Notes: a model not told the origin generated them from the letters alone. A stretch of 64,000 bases of DNA from Adhaeribacter aerolatus (GCF_007991635.1 NZ_BJYS01000004.1:1-64000), one strand, 5' to 3'; numbered from the stretch's first letter, positions 6,085 to 15,213 are shown. Program-made: numbers and translations.

Positions 6085-7038
6085 TTAAGATAAATAACCT
6101 ACCCGGTCGCCGTCTTCGGTTACCAGCACACCGTTATTACCCACAAAAATAGTATCGAAATAAGAGCTTTGTAACACAAAAGGATAACTGCGGCTGTTGG
6201 TGTCGGCCATTTTGCCAATTACCTCTACCCGGCCATTATCGTCCACATGAATCAGGGCCAGGTTTTTGGTGAGGTAAAATTTTTCACCGGGTACAGCTCT
6301 AAAGGTTACTTTTCGCAAAATATCGTTCTGGGTTAAAACCACCCGTTGGGCGCTGGTCCGGCGAACCGGGGTACGGGTTGGGGCCGAAGCTACTACGGGT
6401 TCTTCCGGCCTTACCTGCGGACGCGTAACCGGCCGGGCTACCGCGCCATTTGATTTAGCGCTGGCAATAATCTGCTCGTTGGCACTTTGCCAGCCTTTGC
6501 TGATGGAGGCCAGGCGGGCACTGCGGCCGGGGTGCGTAGCAGAACCTCTTTCGTCGGATAGCAGGCGCATAGCGGCTTGGGCATCGGCTAAACCGGCGCC
6601 CATCTTGCGTAATACAAACCCCGAAAATTCATCGGCTTCCAGTTCGTCCTGCGGGTTGCTCCCGCTTCTCGACAATGTATGCCCGTTCAGGTGGTGGCCG
6701 ATTTCATGGGCCAGAATACTCACGGCTGCCCAGTCGGTTTTAACGGCATTGTTCACGGCGTCCACAAACTGGCGGTTGTATAATATATAGCGCTGGCCAT
6801 TGTAAATAACGGCCGCCGCGTTATCTACTTCTGCTTCGCGCACTTCAAAGCGCGGTTTCAGCCCTACTACATCAATAATTTCTTTTATAATATCGCGGGG
6901 TCCCGGCGCCACATAAGCGGCCTCAGATACCTTATTAAATGCTGTTGTAGCCAGGGCGGCACCAGTTACAGCAGGAGCCTGCGTAAACGATACTAACACC
7001 ACCAACCAGGCCAGGCCTTGTTTTATAATATTTCGCAT
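6085..7038 (-). CDS. Secreted M48-type zinc metallopeptidase
   Basis: Starting at the ATG at 7038 gives 317 residues with a typical signal peptide (MRNIIKQGLAWLVVLV...). The open frame extends 17 residues further upstream, but those are charged and unlikely to be translated. The zinc site is ILAHEIGHHLNGH (HExxH), and DELEADEFSGF about 18 residues later supplies the third ligand Glu, as in M48 peptidases. A Pro/Arg-rich linker leads to a C-terminal beta-rich domain of about 90 residues ending DGDRVGYLS. The protein is probably periplasmic or surface exposed. It is a single gene, with a clear terminator at 6011-6036 and a 350-bp upstream gap holding nothing else I can identify. Confidence 0.82.
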   Translation of the reverse strand: MRNIIKQGLAWLVVLVSFTQAPAVTGAALATTAFNKVSEAAYVAPGPRDIIKEIIDVVGLKPRFEVREAEVDNAAAVIYNGQRYILYNRQFVDAVNNAVKTDWAAVSILAHEIGHHLNGHTLSRSGSNPQDELEADEFSGFVLRKMGAGLADAQAAMRLLSDERGSATHPGRSARLASISKGWQSANEQIIASAKSNGAVARPVTRPQVRPEEPVVASAPTRTPVRRTSAQRVVLTQNDILRKVTFRAVPGEKFYLTKNLALIHVDDNGRVEVIGKMADTNSRSYPFVLQSSYFDTIFVGNNGVLVTEDGDRVGYLS

Positions 7039-7389
7039 AACTTTCTCTTTTATCTTTTTCCCTGTTTTATTCTCTCTTATTAAAAGCAAACCAAGCAGCT
7101 AAATTCAGAAACTTATAGGCTTTAATCTGCTTTAACTATTATAGCAAACTTATTGCCAAATTTATAAGAAATGGTATTTTACCAGAATCCAACGTTTCTG
7201 TTCCTGTAAACGCTGCTCCCCTGCTAAATGGTATATTCCCAGAGCTTCCGCAACACATTTTAAAGGCTGTTCGGGCTTAATAGATTAAAAAAGTGTTGTT
7301 ACAGTATAATAATATGGCGACTTACTTCCAAACCGTTAACGCAGGCATTCGAAAAAGAGCTAGGCTTTACCTGTAATGAAGCGGGTACA

Positions 7390-7896
7390 TTACTCCTTTA
7401 CAGTTTCGATATTCAAGTATTCTTCATCGGGGTTAAAGCTATACCGCATTACACTGGTCAGGTCCTGTTTTGTTTTCTGGATGCTTTTTATTCTTTTCAC
7501 ATCGGCTAGAAACAAATCCGGATTTACCCCCCTTTTATCTACCAGCACTTTTAACCGGAGATCCGAAGCAGGAACCTTATAATAATCCAGTACTTCATCT
7601 AGTCTTAGAAGCGGCGTATTGGTTTTTAGCCGGGCCAGAATAATCCCGTCTTTGCCTTTTTCGCCAAAAGGTACCAATTCCAGAGAGTCTTCATAGGTTT
7701 TTATAATTTCCAGATTGCTCCGGTCGATAATTAAAGAATGGTAATCTGTTTCTAAAGCACCTATCATTATTAAGGGCTGCTTTACATTAACAATGCGGGT
7801 TTGGGAGTAAGCCTGGCGTGTACCCGGTAATGATTGAGCGCCGCAAAAGCTGCTGGAAAAAGATAAAACCAGGCAGATAAGTAAAGCCTTTGCCAT
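7390..7896 (-). CDS. Small secreted protein with TonB-plug-like repeats
   Basis: The 168-residue protein has a signal peptide ending near GAQS. The segment PLIMIGALETDYHSLIIDRS followed by NLEIIKTYEDS and GEKGKDGIILARLK has the layout of a TonB-receptor plug (PLYIVDG...I..IEVLKDA...YG.RGANGVILITTK). LRLKVLVDKRGVNPDLFLADVKRIKSIQ looks like a second, shorter copy of the first half. There is no barrel. Such plug-only proteins in Bacteroidota may bind receptor or peptidoglycan partners, but no function is established here. The neighbour at 7990-8382 is on the same strand 93 bp away and may be co-transcribed. Confidence 0.6.
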   Translation of the reverse strand: MAKALLICLVLSFSSSFCGAQSLPGTRQAYSQTRIVNVKQPLIMIGALETDYHSLIIDRSNLEIIKTYEDSLELVPFGEKGKDGIILARLKTNTPLLRLDEVLDYYKVPASDLRLKVLVDKRGVNPDLFLADVKRIKSIQKTKQDLTSVMRYSFNPDEEYLNIETVKE

Positions 7897-7989
7897 ACGC
7901 CAATAATTTTTTTTAAGCTGCTAATTACGCCGGTTTAAGCCTGCCTTGTTTTGTGTAAAACCAACCGGCAGCAATAATTTGGGGTTAAG

Positions 7990-8382
7990 CTAAGTACCCT
8001 GCTCAATACCGGCGATGCAGGTAATCTCTACTAAATTGTTATTTCCATAGCCTGCTACGTTACAAGGCGTTGCGCCTAGTTCTACGTCCGATTTCAGATA
8101 GCCTACAATGATTCGCTGGCCCACTCTTACCGGAAAATCTTTAATTTTAAAAACCAGCTCATTGGCAGGCCCGGTTGTGTAGGAGGCATTCAGGGGCACT
8201 ACTACCTGGCTATTCTCCAGTTGTAACTGTAAGCCGCAACTCGGCACATACTGTACAACCGCCAATGTGTCGCAATTTTCCTGCGGCATTACGGCGTCTT
8301 CTTTTTGGGTACAGGCTGCCAAGGAAAGCACTCCAGCCAGGAAAAACAGAAAGAAACGTTTGCAGTAAGTATTTTTCATCAC
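7990..8382 (-). CDS. Lipoprotein of unknown function
   Basis: The 130-residue protein has an N-terminal signal with the lipobox LSLAAC at about residues 19-24, followed by a charged mature start (TQKEDAVMPQE). Five further cysteines (in ENCDTL, PSCGL, TPCNV and ITCIAG) could form disulfides. The mature part is probably a small beta-sandwich, with strands such as QLQLENSQVVVPLN and VRVGQRIIVGYLK. It is likely anchored in the outer membrane or inner leaflet. The start may be either of the two adjacent ATGs at 8382 and 8379. Confidence 0.7.
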   Translation of the reverse strand: MMKNTYCKRFFLFFLAGVLSLAACTQKEDAVMPQENCDTLAVVQYVPSCGLQLQLENSQVVVPLNASYTTGPANELVFKIKDFPVRVGQRIIVGYLKSDVELGATPCNVAGYGNNNLVEITCIAGIEQGT

Positions 8383-8525
8383 TTATATATTTTGAAACCA
8401 ATGGTTATAGCCTTCTTTCTACTTACAAGAGTATTATAACCGGACTTTGGTTGCTTGCCTTTAAATTTTTTGTTAAAAAATGTAAAGCGCAAAAACTACA
8501 CCATAATCAGCCAGGTTAGCTGTTA

Positions 8526-8688
8526 AGAGCTTGTTTAAATTTTGTTTTTGAGAGCGAAAAGGATTGCTATTGGGTTCTGACGAGACTTATTTTGAGGGGC
8601 ATAGCAGCGCTACGGCCCGAAAAATAGGCAGATTCAGGTTCCAATAGCAAGCCTTTGCAGCCCAAAGGATAAATTTTAAACATGTTCT
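8526..8688. repeat. Long fold-back (MITE-like) element
   Basis: The left end (8526-8573) and right end (8641-8688) are imperfect inverted repeats of about 48 bases: AGAGCTTGTTTAAATTTT on one side against AGAACATGTTTAAAATTT on the other, both running inward to TTGCTATTGG. The inside continues to pair (GGTTCTGACGAGACTTATTTT against the complement of AAAAATAGGCAGATTCAGGTTCC) up to a centre near TAGCAGCGCTA. The whole element could form a single hairpin of about 80 bp. It encodes no protein, and I saw no second copy in the window. Confidence 0.7.
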
Positions 8689-9022
8689 AATATTCTTTTA
8701 AGATTTGTCTTGCGGCCGCAATAAATATAAACCGCCCGCATTAATCAGCCTCCCATTTTATTAAGAGTTACGCCTTCAAAAACAGCCTGAAGATAAAACG
8801 TGAGACCCGGTTAAACGTAGCTGATATTTAGATATAATGCCTGTTTATTCAATTGGCGAGCGGTGTAAGCAAGTCTGGAATTCGGCTTTTACTTAAAAAA
8901 AGGTATAAATACTTAAAAATCAGCAATTTTATAAGAACTTTTGAATCTTATCTGCAAATTGGTGTTATAGGTTTAATCAAAACAATTATTAACATTTAAA
9001 CATCTTTTATAATATTTTAGTG

Positions 9023-9232
9023 ATGTTACAAGAAAAGGAACCACAACCTTACATTTTATCTAAAGTAGACAATTTAGAACAGTTTAATATCCGCGAATGC
9101 ATTGCTTTTATGCGCTATTTACAAACCTTAGAAGTAGCCGCCCTGCAATCGGCCGAAAACAAAGTTAATATTGATAAACTCGAAAAGAGGTTTGTGCAGT
9201 TAATGAAACCGAAAGCGGTTTCATCTTGCTAA
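9023..9232 (+). CDS. Small protein, paralogue of 9390-9578
   Basis: The 69-residue protein begins at the ATG at 9023 (a GTG directly before it is the alternative). It has no signal peptide and is predicted helical. Its core NLEQFNIRECIAFMRYLQTLE aligns with SLDTLDIGRCLDYLRYLQSLQ of the next gene, followed in both by a charged helix with several lysines. The pair looks like a tandem duplication with separate promoters. The helical, charged character could suit a protein-protein interaction module. I do not recognise the family. Confidence 0.6.
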   Translation: MLQEKEPQPYILSKVDNLEQFNIRECIAFMRYLQTLEVAALQSAENKVNIDKLEKRFVQLMKPKAVSSC

Positions 9233-9389
9233 AATTATCTAAATCGCAACAGTTACAATTTTACACACCGTTTTAGTTGACAACCGGGTGAAGGAAGCAT
9301 TTGGGATTTAATATTATAACTTAATATCTTTCAGTTGCTTGTAAAATTTATTTTGATTATTTTTATTGTACGACCCAACCTAAAACGCC

Positions 9390-9578
9390 ATGAAAACCCA
9401 AACTGATTCAACCCTAAATTTGCCGGCGCCCGACTCGTTAGATACCCTTGATATAGGAAGGTGTCTGGATTATTTAAGATACCTGCAGAGCCTGCAGCCA
9501 TCGCCTGCCGAAGCAGGTAAAATAAAAAACCTTATCCGTAAAATTAAGAATCGTATTCAAAGATTAGTTATAGGTTAA
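9390..9578 (+). CDS. Small protein, paralogue of 9023-9232
   Basis: The 62-residue protein begins with ATG and has an acidic N-terminus, the shared core LDIGRCLDYLRYLQSLQ, and a strongly basic C-terminal helix (KIKNLIRKIKNRIQRL). The basic helix could contact nucleic acid or membrane, but nothing shows this directly. The 157-bp gap from its paralogue is AT-rich and long enough for its own promoter. No homologue with known function comes to mind. Confidence 0.55.
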   Translation: MKTQTDSTLNLPAPDSLDTLDIGRCLDYLRYLQSLQPSPAEAGKIKNLIRKIKNRIQRLVIG

Positions 9579-10233
9579 AATTTACGCTTTTACAAATTTT
9601 ATCCGGACCTGGTACCAACCGGAAAATAGAGCTACTGGCTTCAGATGATGGTTATGACTTTCCTGGAGATATCTTTTACACCGGACAAAGGAATACCTGC
9701 TTCTCAAATATTAATATTAATTAGTCTCAGGCCAAGACCATATACCCGTAGTTCCGTTGGTTTATCCTGGATTGGATAAATAAAACCTTGGTGCTAAATT
9801 TCATAACCCGGCGGATTTTGCAAGATTCCGCCGGGTTTACCAATTCTAAGGTGTTATTCCGAAACCAAGCGGCTATTCATTTTAGATTAACAACTGGGCG
9901 AAGCTGTTAATGAAGCATAATCAAAAACATCTGGCTGATGATTTGCTGTTTGTCCGGCATTAATATGGCGGCTTATAGCTTTACCAGACAATTATATTGG
10001 CAGTACAGTACGCGCTTTTCCCCTTAAATACGCAGTAGTTAAACCTTATCAAAATATGTTGCTGCCTTTCACGCTTCTCATTAAAAAATATTTTTACCTA
10101 TCTGAAACGCCACCCTCCTTTATTACTATACTTCAAATTACACAACATACTTGCTGTAGCTGAATTTTATAATTTTATTTATAAATAAGCTTTAAATATT
10201 GCTTAGGAAATATATTTATCTGTACTTATTTTT
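9579..10233. other. Non-coding stretch
   Basis: No convincing gene is present in these 650 bases. The only structured element I see is the strong hairpin at 9805-9839. The part before it (about 9600-9800) shows no reading frame with coding character. It may be the leader of an untranslated transcript or the long 3' end of 9390-9578. Confidence 0.4.
9805..9839 (+). terminator. Strong hairpin, probable terminator
   Basis: AACCCGGCGGA (9805-9815) and TCCGCCGGGTT (9827-9837) are perfect 11-base arms around an 11-base loop. The T-tract after it is weak. It sits 227 bp past the nearest plus-strand stop codon, further than usual. Confidence 0.55.
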
Positions 10234-10250
10234 GTTAAAATAATTTTAAC
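10234..10250. promoter_or_regulatory. Perfect palindrome upstream of 10288
   Basis: GTTAAAAT and ATTTTAAC flank a single central base, 37 bp before the ATG of the next gene. This is the position and symmetry of a dimeric repressor operator. No regulator gene is adjacent, so the partner is unknown. Confidence 0.35.
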
Positions 10251-10287
10251 AGAAAATTACATTATAGATTATTTACCATTTAGGCTT

Positions 10288-10680
10288 ATGAAAAAAATCA
10301 TTACCCTCCTCTTAATTTGTTTACCCATTACCTTATTTGCCCAGGAGCTGATTGGCAAAAAAAAGAAATACATCAGCTCTATCAAACAATCTTCTTCCCT
10401 GATTGTTGACTTGCCGGAAATGAGTATTTGGAGTAACCAGGCCGAAGCCGGATCATTGTTTCTGATTTGCTACTTCCGGGACGAAAAATGCGAAAAAACC
10501 GTAAGCATTTATCCGAACGAAAAATTAAAACAGTGGGAAAAAATATTAAACACCAACTGTGCTAAGGTTAAGGGCGAAGAATTGGTGTGGTTAGACCAAC
10601 GGCGGCAACTCCTGTTTAAGGTAGTACCCTGCGAAAACCAGACCTTTGCCTTAGAAAGCACCAAGGCAAACGTTCAGTAG
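10288..10680 (+). CDS. Secreted protein of unknown function
   Basis: The 130-residue protein has a clean signal peptide (MKKIITLLLICLPITLFAQE). The mature part of about 110 residues has four cysteines (ICYFRDEKCEK, NTNCAK, VPCEN), suggesting two disulfides in the periplasm, and ends without a sorting domain. A stretch WLDQRRQLLFKVVPC looks like paired beta strands. I do not recognise a family. It lies 111 bp upstream of the large Omp85 gene on the same strand and could share its transcript, but no functional link is visible. Confidence 0.6.
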   Translation: MKKIITLLLICLPITLFAQELIGKKKKYISSIKQSSSLIVDLPEMSIWSNQAEAGSLFLICYFRDEKCEKTVSIYPNEKLKQWEKILNTNCAKVKGEELVWLDQRRQLLFKVVPCENQTFALESTKANVQ

Positions 10681-10791
10681 CGTTTAAACGTACGTGTAGT
10701 CGGGTAATATTACCTCCTGTTAAAAGAAACACGAGACCGGTTTCTTTGGAATTCCATTACACGTAACCTAAATTCAGAAACGCTAAAAAAA

Positions 10792-13700
10792 ATGTACTTG
10801 CACCTGCACAAATATGTACAATTATTTGTATTTGTATTTATTTCTATACCCGCTTTAAGCCAAACGCAAAATTTACCAGCTGCCCCCGGTAGCGAACTTA
10901 CTTATTCGGTTTTGGTAACCGGCAACACCGGCGAAGCCAATGCTAAGAAAACAATCACGCCTATTCTTAGCCAGCTTCTGCCGGCCGCCGGCAAAAACAG
11001 CAGCGCCATCTTTATTGGCAATCCGCTTTATCCCCAGGTTTTGCCCAAAGAAAATACCGCAAACCGGGCCGCCGATGAAAAAGAGCTAAAAGAACAATTG
11101 GCCCCCTTAACCAAATACGAAGGAACGGCCATGATTATACCGGGTGCCCAGGGTCGCAAGACCGAAAGAGATGATGAAGCTTACCGCCGTCAGGAAAAAT
11201 TTATTGCCACTTTCCTCGAAAACGACAAAATATTTGTACCCGAAGGTGGTTGCCCCGGCCCTTTCGAAGTTCATGTAAATCCGGATATATTACTTATTAT
11301 ATTAGATACGAAGCGGCTGTTGCCCGGCCACGAAATAACCGATGAGTTTAGCACTTGTCCGGCTACCCGGCCTTCGCAGGTAATTGCCTTACTCGATGAT
11401 ATCTTGCGCAGCTACGACGAAAAACAAGTAGTAGTGGCTGCTAATATTCCGGCAGATATAAAGGCCATGGAATATAAATACCTGCGCCGGAACTTTGCTC
11501 AGTTCTTTAAACAGCACCCGGGTTTAATTTACATCGAAAATAATGGCAGCGCCCTGCGGCACAGCTTTTCCGATAGCATTCATTACGTTTCGGTTGGTAA
11601 TCAGGCCGGGCAGGTGGAACCGCCTAAAGGCGAAAAGGTTTTATTCTCGGCTAATACTGCTGGTTTGGCTAAGATAAACTTTTATAAAAACGGTGAAGCC
11701 TGGCTCGAATTGGTAACGGGTGGTACCGAAAATAACTCGTCCGGCCAAGTAGCTTACCGCACCTTATTGATGCGCAAACCTACCCAGGCCATGATTAATG
11801 CCTCTTTAAAAGGCCTGGATATTGATTTCTCGGATAGCACCGCCCTTGTAAGCGCCAGCACCGATTACGAAGCCGGCCCATTCCGGGAGTGGCTGATGGG
11901 CAAAAACTACCGCGACGAATGGGGCACCCCGGTAAAACTGCCTTATTTTGATATAGGTAAAATGAAAGGTGGTCTGAAGGTGGTACAGCAGGGCGGCGGT
12001 TTTCAGACGCGCTCCTTGCGTTTGGCCGACTCTACCGGGCGCGAATACGTGCTGCGCTCCGTAGAAAAATACCCGGCCGCGGCCTTGCCCCGGCCGTTGC
12101 GCAAAACCATTGCGGCCGATGTGGTAAAAGACCAGATCTCGGCCTCGCACCCTTACGGGCCGCTAACCTTGTCCAGCTTAGCCGATGCGGCCAAAATATA
12201 CCACACCAATCCGCAGTATTTTTACATACCCGACGACCCGCGCTTAGGTAAATACCGTGAAGGCTTTGCCAAAACGGTTGGTTTATTTGAAGAAAGGCCC
12301 GACGAAGACCAATCGGATGCGCCGCACTTTGGCAACTCCAAAAATGTGAAAGGCACGGATAAAGTACTTGAAAAGTTACAGGAAGACAACGACAACGAAG
12401 TAGATCAGAAATCGGTTATACGGGCCCGTTTATTCGATTTTTTAATAGGCGATTGGGACCGGCACGACGACCAGTGGCGCTGGGCCAGTTTTGAAAAGCA
12501 AAAAGAGAAAGGCGATATTTTCCGGCCCATTCCGCGCGACCGCGACATGGCGTTTTTTATAAACCAAGGCGTAATACCCAATATTGCCAGCCGCAAATGG
12601 TTAATGCCTAAAATCCAGGGTTTCGACGATGATATCCGCGACATAGCCAGTTTTAACTTTAATGCCCGCTACTTCGATCGCACCTTTCTGACCGAACCCA
12701 TCCTGGCTGATTGGCTGGAGGTAGCCAACGATCTGAAAAGTACTATCAGTGATGCGGATATTGAACAGGCCATTAAGCAACTGCCCGAACCGGTGTTTCG
12801 CTTGTCAGGGTCCCGTATTATTTCGGACCTGAAAGCCCGGCGCGACGCGTTACCCCGCGATGCCGCCGAATATTACCAATTTTTGGCCAAAGCGGTGGAT
12901 GTAGTAGGCAGCGACAAAAACGAATTATTTTTGATAGAGCGGCAGGACGATGAAAATACCCTCGTAACGGTGCGAAAAATAAACAAAGACGGCGAGCTGG
13001 AGCAGGAGCTTTATAAACGGCAATTTAAAACGTATGAAACCGACGAAATACGGCTCTACGGCCTGGCCGGCGAAGACGAGTTCCGGGTTACCGGAGAAGT
13101 AAATAAGGGCATAAAAGTACGGATTATCGGTGGTGATGATAAAGACAAAATAACCGACAACTCCCAAGTAGGCGGCCTTTGGAAGAAAACCTACGTGTAT
13201 GACACCCGCACCGAAAACGAGCTAAAACTGGGACCTGAATCAAAAAACCTGACTTCGAAAAAATCAGAGGTAAACAAATACGACCGCAAAGCTTTCGTGT
13301 ACGACTACCTGGGTCCGCTGGGTGCTATTGAGTTTAACCGCGACAACGGCATACAATTAGGCGCGGGTGTTTTAATAAAAAAGCAGGGCTTTAAAAAAGA
13401 ACCGTTTGCCGCCTCTCATCGTTTTATTGGGAAATATGCTTTGCGCACGAATTCTTATAAATTTAATTATGCAGGCTTTTTTACCGATGTCATTAAAAAA
13501 TTCGATTTACAACTCAACCTGGATATCCGGGCTCCTAATTTTAACACTACCTTCTTTGGCTTAGGCAACGAAACGCAGTACGACGAGGATAAAGAAGAAA
13601 TTAAATTTTATCGTTATACCTCGCGGCAATATTATTTTAATGCCCTGATTGGCCGCAAAATCGGTAAGAGCCAAATGCTACTCTTTGGCCCCTCGTACCA

Positions 13701-14352
13701 GCGGGTTAACCTGAATCTAACGCCCGAACGTTTTATTACTGATTTTGCCTGGAAGCAGGACCGCGATTATTCGTTGTTCGAGGCCAAAACCTACGGAGGA
13801 CTGGAGTTCCGGTACCAACTAGACACCCGCGATAAAGCCAGCCAGCCCACCAAGGGGGTTTATTTAGCCTTAGGGCCCGGCTTATACAAGGGGCTGGGCG
13901 GTGATGCTGCCGATTTTAACCGGCTTTCGGGAGAGTTTAGTTTTTACCGTACTTTCCGGGTGCCTGTACGACTCACCATTGCTAACCGGGTAGGAGCGGC
14001 TAAAAACTACGGCGATTACGAGTTTTTCCAGGCTAACCGGCTCGACGGCCTTTCTAATTTGCGTGGTTACCGCCAGAACCGCTTTGCCGGCCGCAGCAGC
14101 TTTTATAACAACACCGAGGCCCGCCTGAAACTTTTTAATTTTCAGACCTACTTATTTCCGGGTTCATTGGGTATTCTGGGCTTCCACGATGTTGGCCGCG
14201 TTTGGGAGAAAAACGAAGATTCCAAAAAGTGGCACAGAGGCTACGGCGGCGGCATCTGGATTTCGCCGGTAAATATGCTGGTTCTTTCCGCGGAATATGC
14301 TATTTCTAAAGAAAGCCGGATGCCTTTGTTAAGAGCCGGTTTCCTGTTCTAA
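10792..14352 (+). CDS. Omp85/BamA-type outer-membrane protein with phosphoesterase-like and kinase-like N-terminal domains
   Basis: The 1186-residue protein has a signal peptide (residues 1-24) and three regions. Residues about 37-300 begin SVLVTGNTGE and include PGHEITDEF, resembling a calcineurin-type phosphoesterase that has lost most metal ligands. Residues about 395-640 contain GGGFQTRS, YVLRSVEK (near 420), IGDWDRHDDQ (near 553) and PRDRDMAF (near 582). These match in order the glycine loop, beta-3 lysine, catalytic loop and metal-binding Asp of atypical HipA/Fam20-like kinases. Residues about 850-1186 form an Omp85 barrel with GLSNLRGYRQNRFAG and a terminal Phe for BAM recognition. The barrel is secure, the two N-terminal assignments are inference. 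The histidine-phosphatase gene follows 26 bp downstream. Confidence 0.75.
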   Translation: MYLHLHKYVQLFVFVFISIPALSQTQNLPAAPGSELTYSVLVTGNTGEANAKKTITPILSQLLPAAGKNSSAIFIGNPLYPQVLPKENTANRAADEKELKEQLAPLTKYEGTAMIIPGAQGRKTERDDEAYRRQEKFIATFLENDKIFVPEGGCPGPFEVHVNPDILLIILDTKRLLPGHEITDEFSTCPATRPSQVIALLDDILRSYDEKQVVVAANIPADIKAMEYKYLRRNFAQFFKQHPGLIYIENNGSALRHSFSDSIHYVSVGNQAGQVEPPKGEKVLFSANTAGLAKINFYKNGEAWLELVTGGTENNSSGQVAYRTLLMRKPTQAMINASLKGLDIDFSDSTALVSASTDYEAGPFREWLMGKNYRDEWGTPVKLPYFDIGKMKGGLKVVQQGGGFQTRSLRLADSTGREYVLRSVEKYPAAALPRPLRKTIAADVVKDQISASHPYGPLTLSSLADAAKIYHTNPQYFYIPDDPRLGKYREGFAKTVGLFEERPDEDQSDAPHFGNSKNVKGTDKVLEKLQEDNDNEVDQKSVIRARLFDFLIGDWDRHDDQWRWASFEKQKEKGDIFRPIPRDRDMAFFINQGVIPNIASRKWLMPKIQGFDDDIRDIASFNFNARYFDRTFLTEPILADWLEVANDLKSTISDADIEQAIKQLPEPVFRLSGSRIISDLKARRDALPRDAAEYYQFLAKAVDVVGSDKNELFLIERQDDENTLVTVRKINKDGELEQELYKRQFKTYETDEIRLYGLAGEDEFRVTGEVNKGIKVRIIGGDDKDKITDNSQVGGLWKKTYVYDTRTENELKLGPESKNLTSKKSEVNKYDRKAFVYDYLGPLGAIEFNRDNGIQLGAGVLIKKQGFKKEPFAASHRFIGKYALRTNSYKFNYAGFFTDVIKKFDLQLNLDIRAPNFNTTFFGLGNETQYDEDKEEIKFYRYTSRQYYFNALIGRKIGKSQMLLFGPSYQRVNLNLTPERFITDFAWKQDRDYSLFEAKTYGGLEFRYQLDTRDKASQPTKGVYLALGPGLYKGLGGDAADFNRLSGEFSFYRTFRVPVRLTIANRVGAAKNYGDYEFFQANRLDGLSNLRGYRQNRFAGRSSFYNNTEARLKLFNFQTYLFPGSLGILGFHDVGRVWEKNEDSKKWHRGYGGGIWISPVNMLVLSAEYAISKESRMPLLRAGFLF

Positions 14353-14378
14353 AAATAGCTTAAACTAAACCAGACGGC

Positions 14379-14966
14379 ATGAGCACTGCGGAAGCAAAAC
14401 TGCACATTTTCCTGGTCCGGCACCACAAACCCAAGGTGGGTCAGCAGGACTTGTACAATGCTTCCCAGGCTACGCAATTTATTTCGGAATACGATGCCGC
14501 CGGCATAGAAGCTATTATCAACAAACCCCAGGGCCTGCCTTTTGCCGAAGTAAAACGGGTACATTGCAGTTTGTTGCCGCGCGCCAAACAAACGGCGATA
14601 GCTATTTTCGGCCCCGAGGTGGAGCTGGTAGAAGATAAAATATTTAATGAGTGTGAACGCAAAATATTATCGCTGCCCCTACTCCGGTTCCCCATTAAAG
14701 TATGGCTGGCCGGCGCCCGGGCATTGTGGCTGCTGGGCCTGAACAGCCAGGGCATCGAGACCTACCAGGAAGCCCGGGTGCGTGCCCGCCAATGCGCCGA
14801 GAAGCTGCAGCAATACGCCCATGAAGAAAAGAAAACGGTACTTGTAGCGCACGGCGTGCTTAATATTTTTATCCGCCGTTACTTAAGAAAACTGGGCTGG
14901 CAGGTAGTGCGCAAAGATGGCCGGGGCTACCTGTCGGTTACTGAATTAGTGAAGGCGAATATCTAA
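14379..14966 (+). CDS. Histidine phosphatase family protein
   Basis: The 195-residue protein shows LVRHHKP at residue 12 (the usual RHG is RHH here), SLLPRAKQTA near 64 supplying the second phosphate-binding arginine, and VLVAHGVLN near 146 with the second catalytic histidine. These are the marks of the phosphoglycerate-mutase/SixA superfamily. A hydrophobic stretch around residues 107-124 (VWLAGARALWLLGL) may be a loop or membrane contact. It starts 26 bp after the Omp85 gene, so the two are probably one operon. That fits a possible phosphorylation theme for the Omp85 protein, but this is inference. The substrate is unknown. Confidence 0.8.
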   Translation: MSTAEAKLHIFLVRHHKPKVGQQDLYNASQATQFISEYDAAGIEAIINKPQGLPFAEVKRVHCSLLPRAKQTAIAIFGPEVELVEDKIFNECERKILSLPLLRFPIKVWLAGARALWLLGLNSQGIETYQEARVRARQCAEKLQQYAHEEKKTVLVAHGVLNIFIRRYLRKLGWQVVRKDGRGYLSVTELVKANI

Positions 14967-15140
14967 ACTGGCTCCGCCAACTTCTCCTGACAATTCAACC
15001 TTTTTAAGCCAGCGGAATATTACCAGATTATACCCAACAGAAGCTGGAATCACCGTAAGGCAAGGCTTTTTCCAAAACGAACACTGCTCAACAACCCAAT
15101 GCAGTACTTTGTTCAGACTAAATAATCAAAATTTTAAATT

Positions 15141-15195
15141 GTAGCGTTAAAAGAAATTAAGAATATTTTTTTTCTATAAATAATAAGCGTTAATT
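15141..15195. promoter_or_regulatory. Direct repeat before the arabinose operon
   Basis: Two AGCGTTAA boxes, one in TAGCGTTAAAAG near 15142 and one in AAGCGTTAATTT near 15186, lie within 75 bp of the araB start in an otherwise AT-rich leader. Similar spacing is typical of sugar-operon operators. No arabinose regulator gene is in the window, so this is only a candidate. Confidence 0.3.
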
Positions 15196-15213
15196 TGACA
15201 TTTTAACTTAGCT

